Of a stretch of DNA of 47,407 nt, positions 38,808 through 46,654 are shown one piece after another (position 1 is the first letter of the stretch; each line of letters opens with the position of its first letter). The stretch covers positions 1 to 47,407 of the forward strand of contig CADAOB010000026.1 of assembly GCA_902789445.1 (NCBI GenBank). Reading direction: 5' to 3'. The translations under genes were made by a program, and so were the position numbers. The DNA comes from an uncultured Bacteroidia bacterium (lineage in GTDB: Bacteria; Bacteroidota; Bacteroidia; Bacteroidales; UBA932). The notes under the pieces were generated by a model. The model ran no database searches. It saw only the letters and a program-made list of their open reading frames with translations, and had not been told where the DNA came from.

Positions 38808-39725
38808 TCAGCGGAGGCTGGCCAGGGCTTTGGCGGTGCGGGCGGCGAGGCGGGCGTTGTTCAGGACGAGTTGGATGTTGGCCGCGAGGGAGTCGCCGCC
38901 GGTGAGTTCCTTGACGCGGGCGAGGAGGTAGGGGGTGGTTTCCTTTCCGTGGATGCCCAGCCGGCGGGCGTCGGCGACGGCCGTGTCGATGGCGGCATTG
39001 ATCCGCTGCGGGTCCATGGAATAGGCTTCGGGGATGGGGTTGGTCACGAGCATGCCGCCGCCCAGTTCCATGTCCTGCTGGGCGCGGAAGGCGGCTGCCA
39101 GTTCTTCCGGCGAATCCAGCCGGTAATCCACTTTGAGGCCGCTGGTCCGCGTGTAGAAGGCCGGAAGTTCTTCGGTCTGGTAGCCGATGACGGGGACGCC
39201 TTTGGTTTCCAGATATTCCAGCGTCAGGCCCAGGTCCAGGATGGCTTTCGCGCCGGCGCAGATGACCATGACCGGCGTGCGGCCGAGTTCTTCCAGGTCG
39301 GCGGAAATATCCATCGTCACTTCGGCGCCGCGGTGGACGCCGCCGATACCGCCGGTGGCAAAGACCGGGATTCCGGCCAGATGGGCGATGATCATCGTCG
39401 TCGCCACGGTCGTGGCGCCGTCGGCGCCGCGGGCGACCAGTACCGGAAGGTCGCGGCGCGAGGCCTTGGTCACGGCCGGACCTTTCTTGCCCAGGTATTC
39501 GATTTCATCCGCCGTGAGGCCGGCTTTGAGTTTGCCGCCGATGACGGCAATCGTGGCCGGTATCGCCCCTGCCTGGCGGACCGTTTCCTCTACGCGGAGC
39601 GCAGTCTCCACATTCTGAGGATACGGCATGCCGTGTGAAATGATGGTCGATTCGAGGGCGACGACCGGTGCGCCATTGAGCAAGGCTGCCTGAACGGCAG
39701 GGGAAAGAGAGAGATGAATATTCAT
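38808..39725 (-). CDS. psuG: Pseudouridine-5'-phosphate glycosidase
   Basis: 305 residues, the normal length. PsuG splits pseudouridine 5'-phosphate into uracil and ribose 5-phosphate. VVALESTIISHGMPYPQN is the N-terminal signature, with the catalytic-site KASRRDLP (Lys), TTVATTMIIAHLAGIPVFATGGIGGVHRGAE (metal and phosphate binding) and NPIPEAYSM near the C-terminus. The kinase partner psuK, often adjacent or fused, is not seen nearby. The ATG sits 5 nt after a TATCTTTG box, and the gene is divergent from GH92 with 49 nt between starts. Confidence 0.93.
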   Translation of the reverse strand: MNIHLSLSPAVQAALLNGAPVVALESTIISHGMPYPQNVETALRVEETVRQAGAIPATIAVIGGKLKAGLTADEIEYLGKKGPAVTKASRRDLPVLVARGADGATTVATTMIIAHLAGIPVFATGGIGGVHRGAEVTMDISADLEELGRTPVMVICAGAKAILDLGLTLEYLETKGVPVIGYQTEELPAFYTRTSGLKVDYRLDSPEELAAAFRAQQDMELGGGMLVTNPIPEAYSMDPQRINAAIDTAVADARRLGIHGKETTPYLLARVKELTGGDSLAANIQLVLNNARLAARTAKALASLR

Positions 39726-39730
39726 TGTTG

Positions 39731-39738
39731 CAAAGATA
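39731..39738 (-). promoter_or_regulatory. -7 promoter element of psuG
   Basis: The minus strand reads TATCTTTG, 5 nt before the psuG ATG. Confidence 0.6.
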
Positions 39739-39762
39739 CGCTTTTTCTATCGATTAAAATGA

Positions 39763-39770
39763 TAACTTTG
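39763..39770 (+). promoter_or_regulatory. -7 promoter element of the GH92 gene
   Basis: TAACTTTG, 4 nt before the GH92 ATG. It is divergent from the psuG box with 24 nt between them. Confidence 0.6.
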
Positions 39771-39774
39771 TGGA

Positions 39775-42054
39775 ATGAAACGCTTTTTGCTATTATTGCT
39801 GTGGGGCCTGCTGGCCGCAGCGACGCTGTCCGCCCAGGTTTCGCGCTATGTCAACCCGATGATCGGAACGGCGGGGATGGGGCACTGCTTTCCGGGTGCC
39901 TGCGCCCCCTTCGGCGCCGTGCAACTTTCACCCGACACGGATACCATCCCGCACAACATCAACGGCAAGTACCAGCCGCGCGCCTACGCTTACTGCGCTG
40001 GCTACCAGTATGAGGACAACACCATCGTCGGCTTCAGCCACACCCATCTCAGCGGAACGGGCCACTCCGACCTGGGCGACATCCTGATCATGCCCCAGAC
40101 CGGCGCGCTGCAGCTGACGCCCGGTACGAAAGAAGATCCGGATTCCGGCTACCGCCAGCGCTTCAGCCACGACACGGAGCACGCGGAGCCCGGCTACTAC
40201 GAAGTCACGCTCGCCGACAGCGGCGTCCGCGCGCGGCTTACCGCCACGCAGCGCGTGGGCGTCCACCAGTACACCTTCCCGAAAGGCAGCCCCCAGCGCC
40301 TGGTGGTGGACCTGCTCCACGGCATCTACAACTACGACGGCAAAGTCCTCTGGTCGAGCCTCCGCGTCGTGAGCGACACGCTCGTCGTGGGCTTCCGCAT
40401 CACCGACGGCTGGGCCCGCTTCAACCAGACCTATTTCGCCATCTCCTTCTCCAAGCCCATCGTCAACTATGGTTATGCCGACCGCCGACAGCCCGACTAC
40501 CGCGGCTTCTGGCGCAAGTTCGACCTCCATCACAATTTCCCCGACATCGCCGGCCGCGACGTCACGGCCTATTTTGAGTTCGACGCCGAGGCGCCCGAAC
40601 TCGAGGTGAAGGTGGCCTTATCGGGCGTTTCGACGGAAGGCGCGCAGAAGAACCTGGCCGCGGAGGCGGCCGGAAAGTCGTTCGACACCATCCGTCTGGA
40701 AACGGCGGCGGCCTGGGAAAAGGAGCTGGGCGTCGTGGAAATCGAAGGGACGGACGACCAGAAAGCCAGTTTCTATACGGCCCTCTACCATACGATGATC
40801 AACCCGTCTGTTTATATGGACGTCGATGGCTGCTACCGCGGCATTGACGGGGGAGTCCATCAGGCCGAAGGCTTTACGAATTACACGATTTTTTCGCTTT
40901 GGGATACCTACCGGGCGGAGCACCCCCTGCTCGGCCTGCTGAAGCCCGGCCGCAACACCGATATGGTGCGCTCGATGCTGGCCCACTGGCGGCAGAATCC
41001 CGTCGGAATGCTGCCGGTCTGGAGCTTGCAGGGCAATGAAGGCTGGTGTATGACCGGCTATCACGCGGTCAGCGTCGTGGCGGACGCCCTTGTCAAAGGC
41101 GCCGCCATCAATCCGGAAGAGGCCCTCGCGGCAATGGTGGCCACGGCGAACTGCCCGTATCTGCCCACGCTGCAGGACTACATCCGCTGCAGCTATGCGC
41201 CCTTCGACGCCGATGCGACTGCGGCCTCCAATACGCTGGAATATGCCTACGACGACTGGTGCATCGCGCAGGCCGCCCTTTATACGGGCCGGAAAGACAT
41301 CGCGGAGGAATTCGGCCGGCGGGCGCTCAACTACCGGAACACCTTCGATCCGGCCAGCGGTTTCGCCACGCCGCGCTACCGGGACGGCCGTTTCAAGCCG
41401 GACCTTGATCCGCTGCAGACCTACGGGGAGGGTTTCATCGAAGGAAATTCGTGGAATTTCTCCTTCCACGTCCCGCAGGATCCGGAAGGCCTGATGGCTT
41501 GTATGGGCGGTGAAAAAGTATTCCGGGAACGGCTGGACGCCCTGTTCGAGATGGAGCTGCCGGAGCGGTACTATGCCGACAACGAAGACATCACGGCTGA
41601 CTGTCTGATCGGCGGCTACGTCCACGGCAACGAGCCCAGCCACCACGTGCCGTACCTCTATGCCTGGACTACGCAGCCCTGGAAGACCCAGGACCGCATC
41701 CGGACCATCCTCGACCGGATGTACCGCAACGACATCCGTGGCCTCGGCGGCAACGACGACTGCGGGCAGATGTCGGCCTGGTACGTGTTTTCGGCGATGG
41801 GCTTCTATCCCGTGGCCCCGGGCAGCGACCGCTATGTCATCGGCGCGCCGTACCTTCCGTATGTGAAAGTTACGCTTGAAAGTGGAAAGACTCTGGAAAT
41901 CAAGGCCCCGGGCGTGAGCGACAGCAAACGTTACATCCGTCGCATCCGGCTGAACGGCCAGCCTTTGCGTCGCCGCTACCTGACGCACGAAGAACTCACC
42001 GGCGGCTGTATGCTGGAATTCGAGATGGATTCGCGCCCGAACAAGCGGCTGTAG
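39775..42054 (+). CDS. Glycoside hydrolase family 92 alpha-mannosidase, secreted
   Basis: 759 residues with a signal peptide (LLLLLWGLLAAATLSAQ). GH92 enzymes are calcium-dependent exo-alpha-mannosidases acting on alpha-mannans and N-glycans. The N-terminal beta-sandwich shows VNPMIGTAGMGHCFPGA and GFSHTHLSGTGHSDLGDI. The catalytic domain has FTNYTIFSLWDTYRAEHPL, the acid-containing GNEPSHHVPYLYAW and the calcium and base region GNDDCGQMSAWYVFSAMGFYP. These motifs cover the whole family length. It converges on the GH36 gene with 24 nt between. Its link to the neighbouring beta-mannan genes is by position only, as GH92 does not cut beta-mannan. Confidence 0.95.
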   Translation: MKRFLLLLLWGLLAAATLSAQVSRYVNPMIGTAGMGHCFPGACAPFGAVQLSPDTDTIPHNINGKYQPRAYAYCAGYQYEDNTIVGFSHTHLSGTGHSDLGDILIMPQTGALQLTPGTKEDPDSGYRQRFSHDTEHAEPGYYEVTLADSGVRARLTATQRVGVHQYTFPKGSPQRLVVDLLHGIYNYDGKVLWSSLRVVSDTLVVGFRITDGWARFNQTYFAISFSKPIVNYGYADRRQPDYRGFWRKFDLHHNFPDIAGRDVTAYFEFDAEAPELEVKVALSGVSTEGAQKNLAAEAAGKSFDTIRLETAAAWEKELGVVEIEGTDDQKASFYTALYHTMINPSVYMDVDGCYRGIDGGVHQAEGFTNYTIFSLWDTYRAEHPLLGLLKPGRNTDMVRSMLAHWRQNPVGMLPVWSLQGNEGWCMTGYHAVSVVADALVKGAAINPEEALAAMVATANCPYLPTLQDYIRCSYAPFDADATAASNTLEYAYDDWCIAQAALYTGRKDIAEEFGRRALNYRNTFDPASGFATPRYRDGRFKPDLDPLQTYGEGFIEGNSWNFSFHVPQDPEGLMACMGGEKVFRERLDALFEMELPERYYADNEDITADCLIGGYVHGNEPSHHVPYLYAWTTQPWKTQDRIRTILDRMYRNDIRGLGGNDDCGQMSAWYVFSAMGFYPVAPGSDRYVIGAPYLPYVKVTLESGKTLEIKAPGVSDSKRYIRRIRLNGQPLRRRYLTHEELTGGCMLEFEMDSRPNKRL

Positions 42055-42078
42055 GCCGCGGCTTTCTTCTCGAGGGCT

Positions 42079-44274
42079 TCAATTTCCATCGGCTTCCAGG
42101 TAGAAGACGGCCGAACTGTATTTCTGGGGCAGGTCGGGATTGAACGCGCCGCTCTGCAGGAAGGATCCGGAGAAGACGCCGCCGTCGCCCCACCAGCAGG
42201 AACGGTCCACGTTGAGTTCCTTCACCGTGTAGCTGCGCTCCGGATCGAGCCCTTCGAGCCGGAAAGCGTGCTGCGATCCTTCGCGGTTCTGGTAGCGGAG
42301 GCAGTAGGTATAGACTACGGCGCGGGACTTGTCGGGCGACACGTACATCAGGGCATAATAGTCGCTGTCGTAAGGCGAGGAAAGGCGGTACAGGTCTCCG
42401 TTGAAGACCAGGTCGCGGTACTGGTAGTAGGAGGCGATGCAGCGTTCGGCCAGCGCCCGCTCCTGCTGTGAGAAATGCTTCGGCTGGAGCTCCAGGCCGA
42501 GCCGGCCGGCGCAGGCCATGTCGAAGCGGAACTTCAGCGGCGTGACGTTGCCGCTCTGGTGGTTGGGCACGGCCGAAACGTGGGCGCCCATGATGAACGG
42601 CGGGTAGATGAGGTTGGTGGCGTACTGGATGTAGGCGCGGCAGTCGCCGTCGGTGTTGTCGCTGGTCCAGATCTCGTCGAACCAGCGCAGGGCTCCGTAA
42701 TCCACGCGCCCGCCGCCCGAAGAACAGCACTGGATCAGCACGTCGGGATATTTCGCGCGGATGCGCCGCATCACGTTGTAGAGGCCCTGGGTGTATTCCA
42801 CGAAGAAACGGTCCTGCTCCTTGCCGAGGTAGGTGCTGCCGAACGACTGGATCACGCGGTTGCAGTCCCATTTGACATAATCGATGTTTTTCGAGAGCTG
42901 CATCACGCCGTCGAAGATGCCGTACACGAAGTCCTGCACGGCCGGGTTCGACAGGTCGAGGACCCATTGGTTGCGTTCCTGGTAGATGTCGCGCCCCGGG
43001 CTCTTGACCACCCATTCGGGATGGTTGTGCGCCAGGTTCGACTGGGGGTTGACCATCTCGGGCTCGATCCAGATGCCGAACTTGAGCCCTTTGTCGTGGG
43101 CGTAGGAAGCGACGTAGTCGATGCCTTCCGGCAGTTTGTCGGTGTTGACTTCCCAGTCTCCGAGGCCGGCGTTGTCGCCGTTGCGCGGATAGTCTTTGGC
43201 GAACCATCCGTCGTCGAGCACGAACATCTCCAGGCCCATGCCGGCCGCGTCATCGATCATCCGCAGCAGCGTCTCGGTGGTGAAGGTGAAGTAGGCGCCT
43301 TCCCAGCTGTTGAGGAGGGTGGGGTGGACCTGTCCGCCGCGGTAGACGCCCCAGTTGCGCGCCCAGTGGTGCAGGTTGCGGGAGGCCTGTCCGGCACCGG
43401 CGCCGGACCAGGTCCAGACCATGTCGGGCGTGACGAAGGTCTTGCCGGAAGGCAGCGGATAGGCGGCGGCGTGCGGGCTGATGCCGGCCAGTACGTGGAG
43501 GCGTCCGGCGTCGTCGTTGTCGAAGGTCAGGCGGAAGTTGCCGCTCCAGGCCAGGGCGCCGGCGACGACCTCGCCGGCCGTTTCGCTGAATTCGCCCGTG
43601 CCCAGGCTCAGCATAAAGGAGGGATTGTTCCGCTGGGTGGCCTGCACGCCGCGGCGGCTTTCGATGACCTTGGTGTCGTGGCCGAGCCGTTCGCGCTCCA
43701 CCTGCATCTCGCTGGCCCAGCCGCCCCAGGTGTGGGTGAGCAGGTAGCGGTCGGCCTCGAAGTGCATCGCGGAAGAGGCGTAGTCGAGCAGTTCTGCCGG
43801 CTTCTTCCCGCCGTTTGTGATTTCGGTATGGGCGAGGATGACGTCTTCCTTCCCGTAGGCTTCGTAGACCAGTTTCACCTGCAGGGCGGTGACGGGATCC
43901 TTCAGGGAGATTTCCGTGGTGGTGACGCCGTCTTTGCTGCGGGACTGGTGCCCGGTGTAATAGAGTTCCGTGTTATGGGTGCCGTCGGCATAGCGCACGT
44001 GGAGGGCGGGGGAGCCGACGAAAACGCCGCCGGTGGTCGGGACCGTCATCGGGCCGGCCCCGTTGGGGCGCCCGGCCTGGGCATCCATGCCCAGGAAACG
44101 GCCCGGATCGGCGACGCGTGCGCCGTAGTGCCGCGTGCGCAGGTTGCCGGCTGCGTCGACGGTCAGGATGAGCTGGGTCTGGTCGGTATGAATATCGATG
44201 ACCGTGGGCGTGACGGCCGTCAGGACGGCCGGAAGGCTGCAAAGGGCGAGAATGGCAAGAAAAACTTTCCGCAT
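42079..44274 (-). CDS. Glycoside hydrolase family 36 alpha-galactosidase, secreted
   Basis: 731 residues from the ATG at 44274, followed by a signal peptide (VFLAILALCSLPAVLTAV). An upstream in-frame ATG at 44325 would add a non-signal extension. The N-terminal beta-supersandwich includes YYTGHQSRSKDG and LDYASSAMHFEADRYLLTH. The barrel shows FVLDDGWF, GIWIEPEMVNP, the nucleophile Asp470 in YVKWDCNR and the acid/base Asp539 in IWTSDNTD. QCCSSGGGRVDYG is a typical GH36 stretch. It removes alpha-1,6-galactose side chains, as in galactomannan or raffinose-type sugars. Divergence from the AraC regulator, and the GH5 enzyme beyond it, fit galactomannan breakdown. Confidence 0.94.
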   Translation of the reverse strand: MRKVFLAILALCSLPAVLTAVTPTVIDIHTDQTQLILTVDAAGNLRTRHYGARVADPGRFLGMDAQAGRPNGAGPMTVPTTGGVFVGSPALHVRYADGTHNTELYYTGHQSRSKDGVTTTEISLKDPVTALQVKLVYEAYGKEDVILAHTEITNGGKKPAELLDYASSAMHFEADRYLLTHTWGGWASEMQVERERLGHDTKVIESRRGVQATQRNNPSFMLSLGTGEFSETAGEVVAGALAWSGNFRLTFDNDDAGRLHVLAGISPHAAAYPLPSGKTFVTPDMVWTWSGAGAGQASRNLHHWARNWGVYRGGQVHPTLLNSWEGAYFTFTTETLLRMIDDAAGMGLEMFVLDDGWFAKDYPRNGDNAGLGDWEVNTDKLPEGIDYVASYAHDKGLKFGIWIEPEMVNPQSNLAHNHPEWVVKSPGRDIYQERNQWVLDLSNPAVQDFVYGIFDGVMQLSKNIDYVKWDCNRVIQSFGSTYLGKEQDRFFVEYTQGLYNVMRRIRAKYPDVLIQCCSSGGGRVDYGALRWFDEIWTSDNTDGDCRAYIQYATNLIYPPFIMGAHVSAVPNHQSGNVTPLKFRFDMACAGRLGLELQPKHFSQQERALAERCIASYYQYRDLVFNGDLYRLSSPYDSDYYALMYVSPDKSRAVVYTYCLRYQNREGSQHAFRLEGLDPERSYTVKELNVDRSCWWGDGGVFSGSFLQSGAFNPDLPQKYSSAVFYLEADGN

Positions 44275-44337
44275 ACTGTTCAGATATTTTTCACAAGATA
44301 GGCAAACTCTATGAAAAAACAGCATAATTGTAAAAAT

Positions 44338-44363
44338 AGTATCAAAATATGTTGAAATTGTAT
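44338..44363 (+). promoter_or_regulatory. Candidate AraC-family operator in the GH36/araC gap
   Basis: AGTATCA (44338-44344), 13 nt, TTGTAT (44358-44363). The same two blocks with the same spacing occur in front of the GH5 gene. Here the second block lies between the -33 and -7 elements of the regulator gene, which would suit autorepression. Confidence 0.45.
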
Positions 44364-44381
44364 AGTTTATTTATACCTTTG
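44352..44381 (+). promoter_or_regulatory. Promoter of the AraC-family regulator gene
   Basis: TTG (44352-44354), 19-nt spacer, TACCTTTG (44374-44381). Both elements fit the Bacteroidota consensus. The start ATG is 21 nt downstream at 44403. Confidence 0.6.
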
Positions 44382-44402
44382 TAAAATAAGATACTTGTTT
44401 GG

Positions 44403-45281
44403 ATGAGTACGATTTTCAGGGAAATCACGCCGCTTTCGGAAAAGGACTGCTTCTATATTGTGGAGCGGCACAAGTCGGAATTCCTCTATCCGCTGCATTC
44501 GCACCGGGATTTCGAATTGAACTTCATCGAAAACGGCCAGGGTGTCCGGCGGGTGGTCGGCGACAGTGTCGAGACCATCGGTCCGTACGAGCTCACGCTG
44601 GTGGCCGGCATCGACCTGGAACATGGCTGGCAGCAGGGGACCTGCACGGAAAACGACATCCGCGAGATCACCATCCAGTTCTCCCCGGAACTGTTCTCCC
44701 GCGAAACGCTCAACCGGGGCCAGTTCGCTTCCATCAGCCGGATGTTCACCCGCGCCGAGCACGGCCTGACTTTCTCCATGAAGACCATCATGAAAGTCTA
44801 TTCGCTGATCGACAGCCTTGCCTCAGTATCAGAGCCTTTTGAACAATATCTGCAATGCCTGAAGATCCTCTATGAACTTTCCCTGGCGGAAGACTCCCGC
44901 GTGCTGGCCAGCAGTTCGTTCGTCCGTACGAATCCCGATCCGGAAAGCCGGCGCGTCAAGAAGGTGAAGCAGTATGTTTCCGAGCATTATGCCGAGGATA
45001 TCAAGCTGGACAAGCTGGCCGGCCTGGTGGGGATGGCGCCTTCCGCATTCAGCCGTTTTTTCCGCCAGCATACCGGACGCACCGTGATGGACTACCTGAT
45101 CGATGTCCGGCTGGGCAATGCGGCCCGGATGCTGGTCGATACCAGCCAGAGCATCTCGGAGATCAGCTTCCGCTGCGGTTTCAACAACCTGTCGAATTTC
45201 AACCGGATCTTCAAGGCCAAGCGCGGCTATACCCCGCGGGACTTCCGCACCCTTTTCAAGAAGACGCGCGTGTTTGTCTAG
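44403..45281 (+). CDS. AraC-family transcriptional regulator
   Basis: 292 residues. The N-terminal half is a cupin-like sensing domain (SEFLYPLHSHRDFELNFIENGQGVR with two conserved His, then LTLVAGIDLEHGW). The C-terminal part from about residue 185 is the double helix-turn-helix of AraC proteins: VKQYVSEHYAEDIKLDKLAGLVGMAPSAFSRFFRQHTGRTVMDYLIDVRLGNAARML, then ISEISFRCGFNNLSNFNRIFKAKRGYTPRDFR. It probably senses a mannan-derived sugar and controls the neighbouring mannan genes. It lies between the divergent GH36 gene and the GH5-susC operon. Confidence 0.93.
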   Translation: MSTIFREITPLSEKDCFYIVERHKSEFLYPLHSHRDFELNFIENGQGVRRVVGDSVETIGPYELTLVAGIDLEHGWQQGTCTENDIREITIQFSPELFSRETLNRGQFASISRMFTRAEHGLTFSMKTIMKVYSLIDSLASVSEPFEQYLQCLKILYELSLAEDSRVLASSSFVRTNPDPESRRVKKVKQYVSEHYAEDIKLDKLAGLVGMAPSAFSRFFRQHTGRTVMDYLIDVRLGNAARMLVDTSQSISEISFRCGFNNLSNFNRIFKAKRGYTPRDFRTLFKKTRVFV

Positions 45282-45292
45282 CAAGATAAAAA

Positions 45293-45318
45293 AGTATCAG
45301 ATTTCGTCAATTTTGTAT
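45293..45318 (+). promoter_or_regulatory. Candidate AraC-family operator upstream of the GH5 gene
   Basis: AGTATCA (45293-45299), 13 nt, TTGTAT (45313-45318), matching 44338-44363 in both blocks and spacing. It ends right at the -33 element, the usual place for an activator site. Confidence 0.45.
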
Positions 45319-45349
45319 TTGTTGTCAAAACAGAATCCGCCTACCTTTG
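45318..45349 (+). promoter_or_regulatory. Promoter of the GH5-susC operon
   Basis: TTTG (45318-45321), 20-nt spacer, TACCTTTG (45342-45349), a full consensus match. The GH5 ATG is 30 nt downstream. Confidence 0.6.
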
Positions 45350-45379
45350 TAACGGATTAATAGCGTTTTGGCCAAACTT

Positions 45380-46630
45380 ATGAAATCGTTTTACAGGCTT
45401 GCCCTGGCGGGTCTGCTCGTCCTGGCAGCATCTTGTTCTACCCGCTCGCCGTTCGTGCGGGTGGAAAATGCGCATTTTGTGCGCGACGGACATCCATACT
45501 ATTTTATCGGCACCAACTTCTGGTACGGTCCGATCCTGGCTTCCGAAGGCCGGGGCGGGAATCTCGACCGGCTCGTCCGGGAACTCGATACGCTCAAGGC
45601 GCTCGGCCTGGAGAACCTGCGGGTCCTGGTGGGCGGCGACGGTCCGGACGGGGTCTTTTCCCGCGTGGATCCCTCGCTCCAGACGGCGCCGGGCGTGTAC
45701 AATGACACGCTGCTGCGCGGCCTGGACCGCTTCCTCGTCGAACTGGGGAAACGCGACATGCACGCCGTCCTCTACCTGAACAATTCCTGGGAATGGTCGG
45801 GCGGTTACGGACAGTATCTGGAGTGGGGGACCGGGGAGAAGGCCCTGATCCCGCTGATCGACGGATACGGCCCCTTCATGCAGCAGATGGCAAAGTTCCA
45901 GACCTCCCGGGAGGCGCAGGAACTCTTCTACCAGCATGTCCGCACCATCGTCGGCCGGACGAATTCCCTCACCGGCAAGCCTTATCGGGACGATCCGGCC
46001 ATCTTTGCCTGGCAGATCGGCAATGAGCCCCGCTGCTTCTCCGATGATCCGGCGGTCCGCGACGGCTTCATCGGCTGGCTTACGGAGGCTGCCCGCCTGA
46101 TCAAGGAGATCGACCCCAACCACATGGTTTCCACCGGCAACGAAGGCCTGATGGGCTGTGAGGCGGATCCGGCCCTGCTGGAGCGCGTAAACGCCATCGA
46201 AAACATCGATTACATGACGGTCCATATCTGGCCTTACAACTGGAACTGGGTCCGGGCCGACAGTCTGGAGGCAGATCTGGACAGCGCCCTGGTCAAGACC
46301 GACGCCTATATTGAGGAGAACCTGGCCGTCGCCCGCAGGCACGGCCTGCCGATGGTGGTGGAGGAGTTCGGCTTCCCGCGCGACGGCTTCTCCGACAGCC
46401 GGGAGGCCGCGACGACCTGCCGCGACCGCTACTACGCCCACATTTTCGCCAAGGTGGCGGACCATACGCTGGACGGCGTCAACTTCTGGGGATGGAGCGG
46501 TTTTGCGCAGCCCGCCCATTCGCAGTGGGAACGCGGTGACGATTACACCGGCGACCCGGCCCAGGAGGCCCAGGGCCTGAACGGTGTCTATGTGACGGAT
46601 TCTACCCTTGAAATCATAAAATCATTTTAA
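45380..46630 (+). CDS. Glycoside hydrolase family 5 lipoprotein, endo-beta-mannanase-like (GH5_7 type)
   Basis: 416 residues from the ATG at 45380; an in-frame TTG at 45368 is a weaker start. A lipoprotein signal ends LLVLAASC. VRDGHPYYFIGTNFWYG is typical of the mannanase N-terminal strand. The GH5 barrel has the acid/base Glu216 in IGNEPR, HIWPYNW, the nucleophile Glu329 in VVEEFGF and FWGWSGFA near the end. Together with NSWEWSGGYGQYLEWG this fits GH5 mannan endo-1,4-beta-mannosidases. It is expected on the cell surface or in the periplasm. susC starts 24 nt after the stop without a separate promoter box, so the two form one operon. Confidence 0.88.
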   Translation: MKSFYRLALAGLLVLAASCSTRSPFVRVENAHFVRDGHPYYFIGTNFWYGPILASEGRGGNLDRLVRELDTLKALGLENLRVLVGGDGPDGVFSRVDPSLQTAPGVYNDTLLRGLDRFLVELGKRDMHAVLYLNNSWEWSGGYGQYLEWGTGEKALIPLIDGYGPFMQQMAKFQTSREAQELFYQHVRTIVGRTNSLTGKPYRDDPAIFAWQIGNEPRCFSDDPAVRDGFIGWLTEAARLIKEIDPNHMVSTGNEGLMGCEADPALLERVNAIENIDYMTVHIWPYNWNWVRADSLEADLDSALVKTDAYIEENLAVARRHGLPMVVEEFGFPRDGFSDSREAATTCRDRYYAHIFAKVADHTLDGVNFWGWSGFAQPAHSQWERGDDYTGDPAQEAQGLNGVYVTDSTLEIIKSF

Positions 46631-46654
46631 CTTATTATCAACAAAACCTATCGC

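Noticed and set aside
42475-44301. 608-codon plus-strand frame opposite GH36
   Set aside because: It is a shadow of GH36 on the other strand with no recognisable domain.
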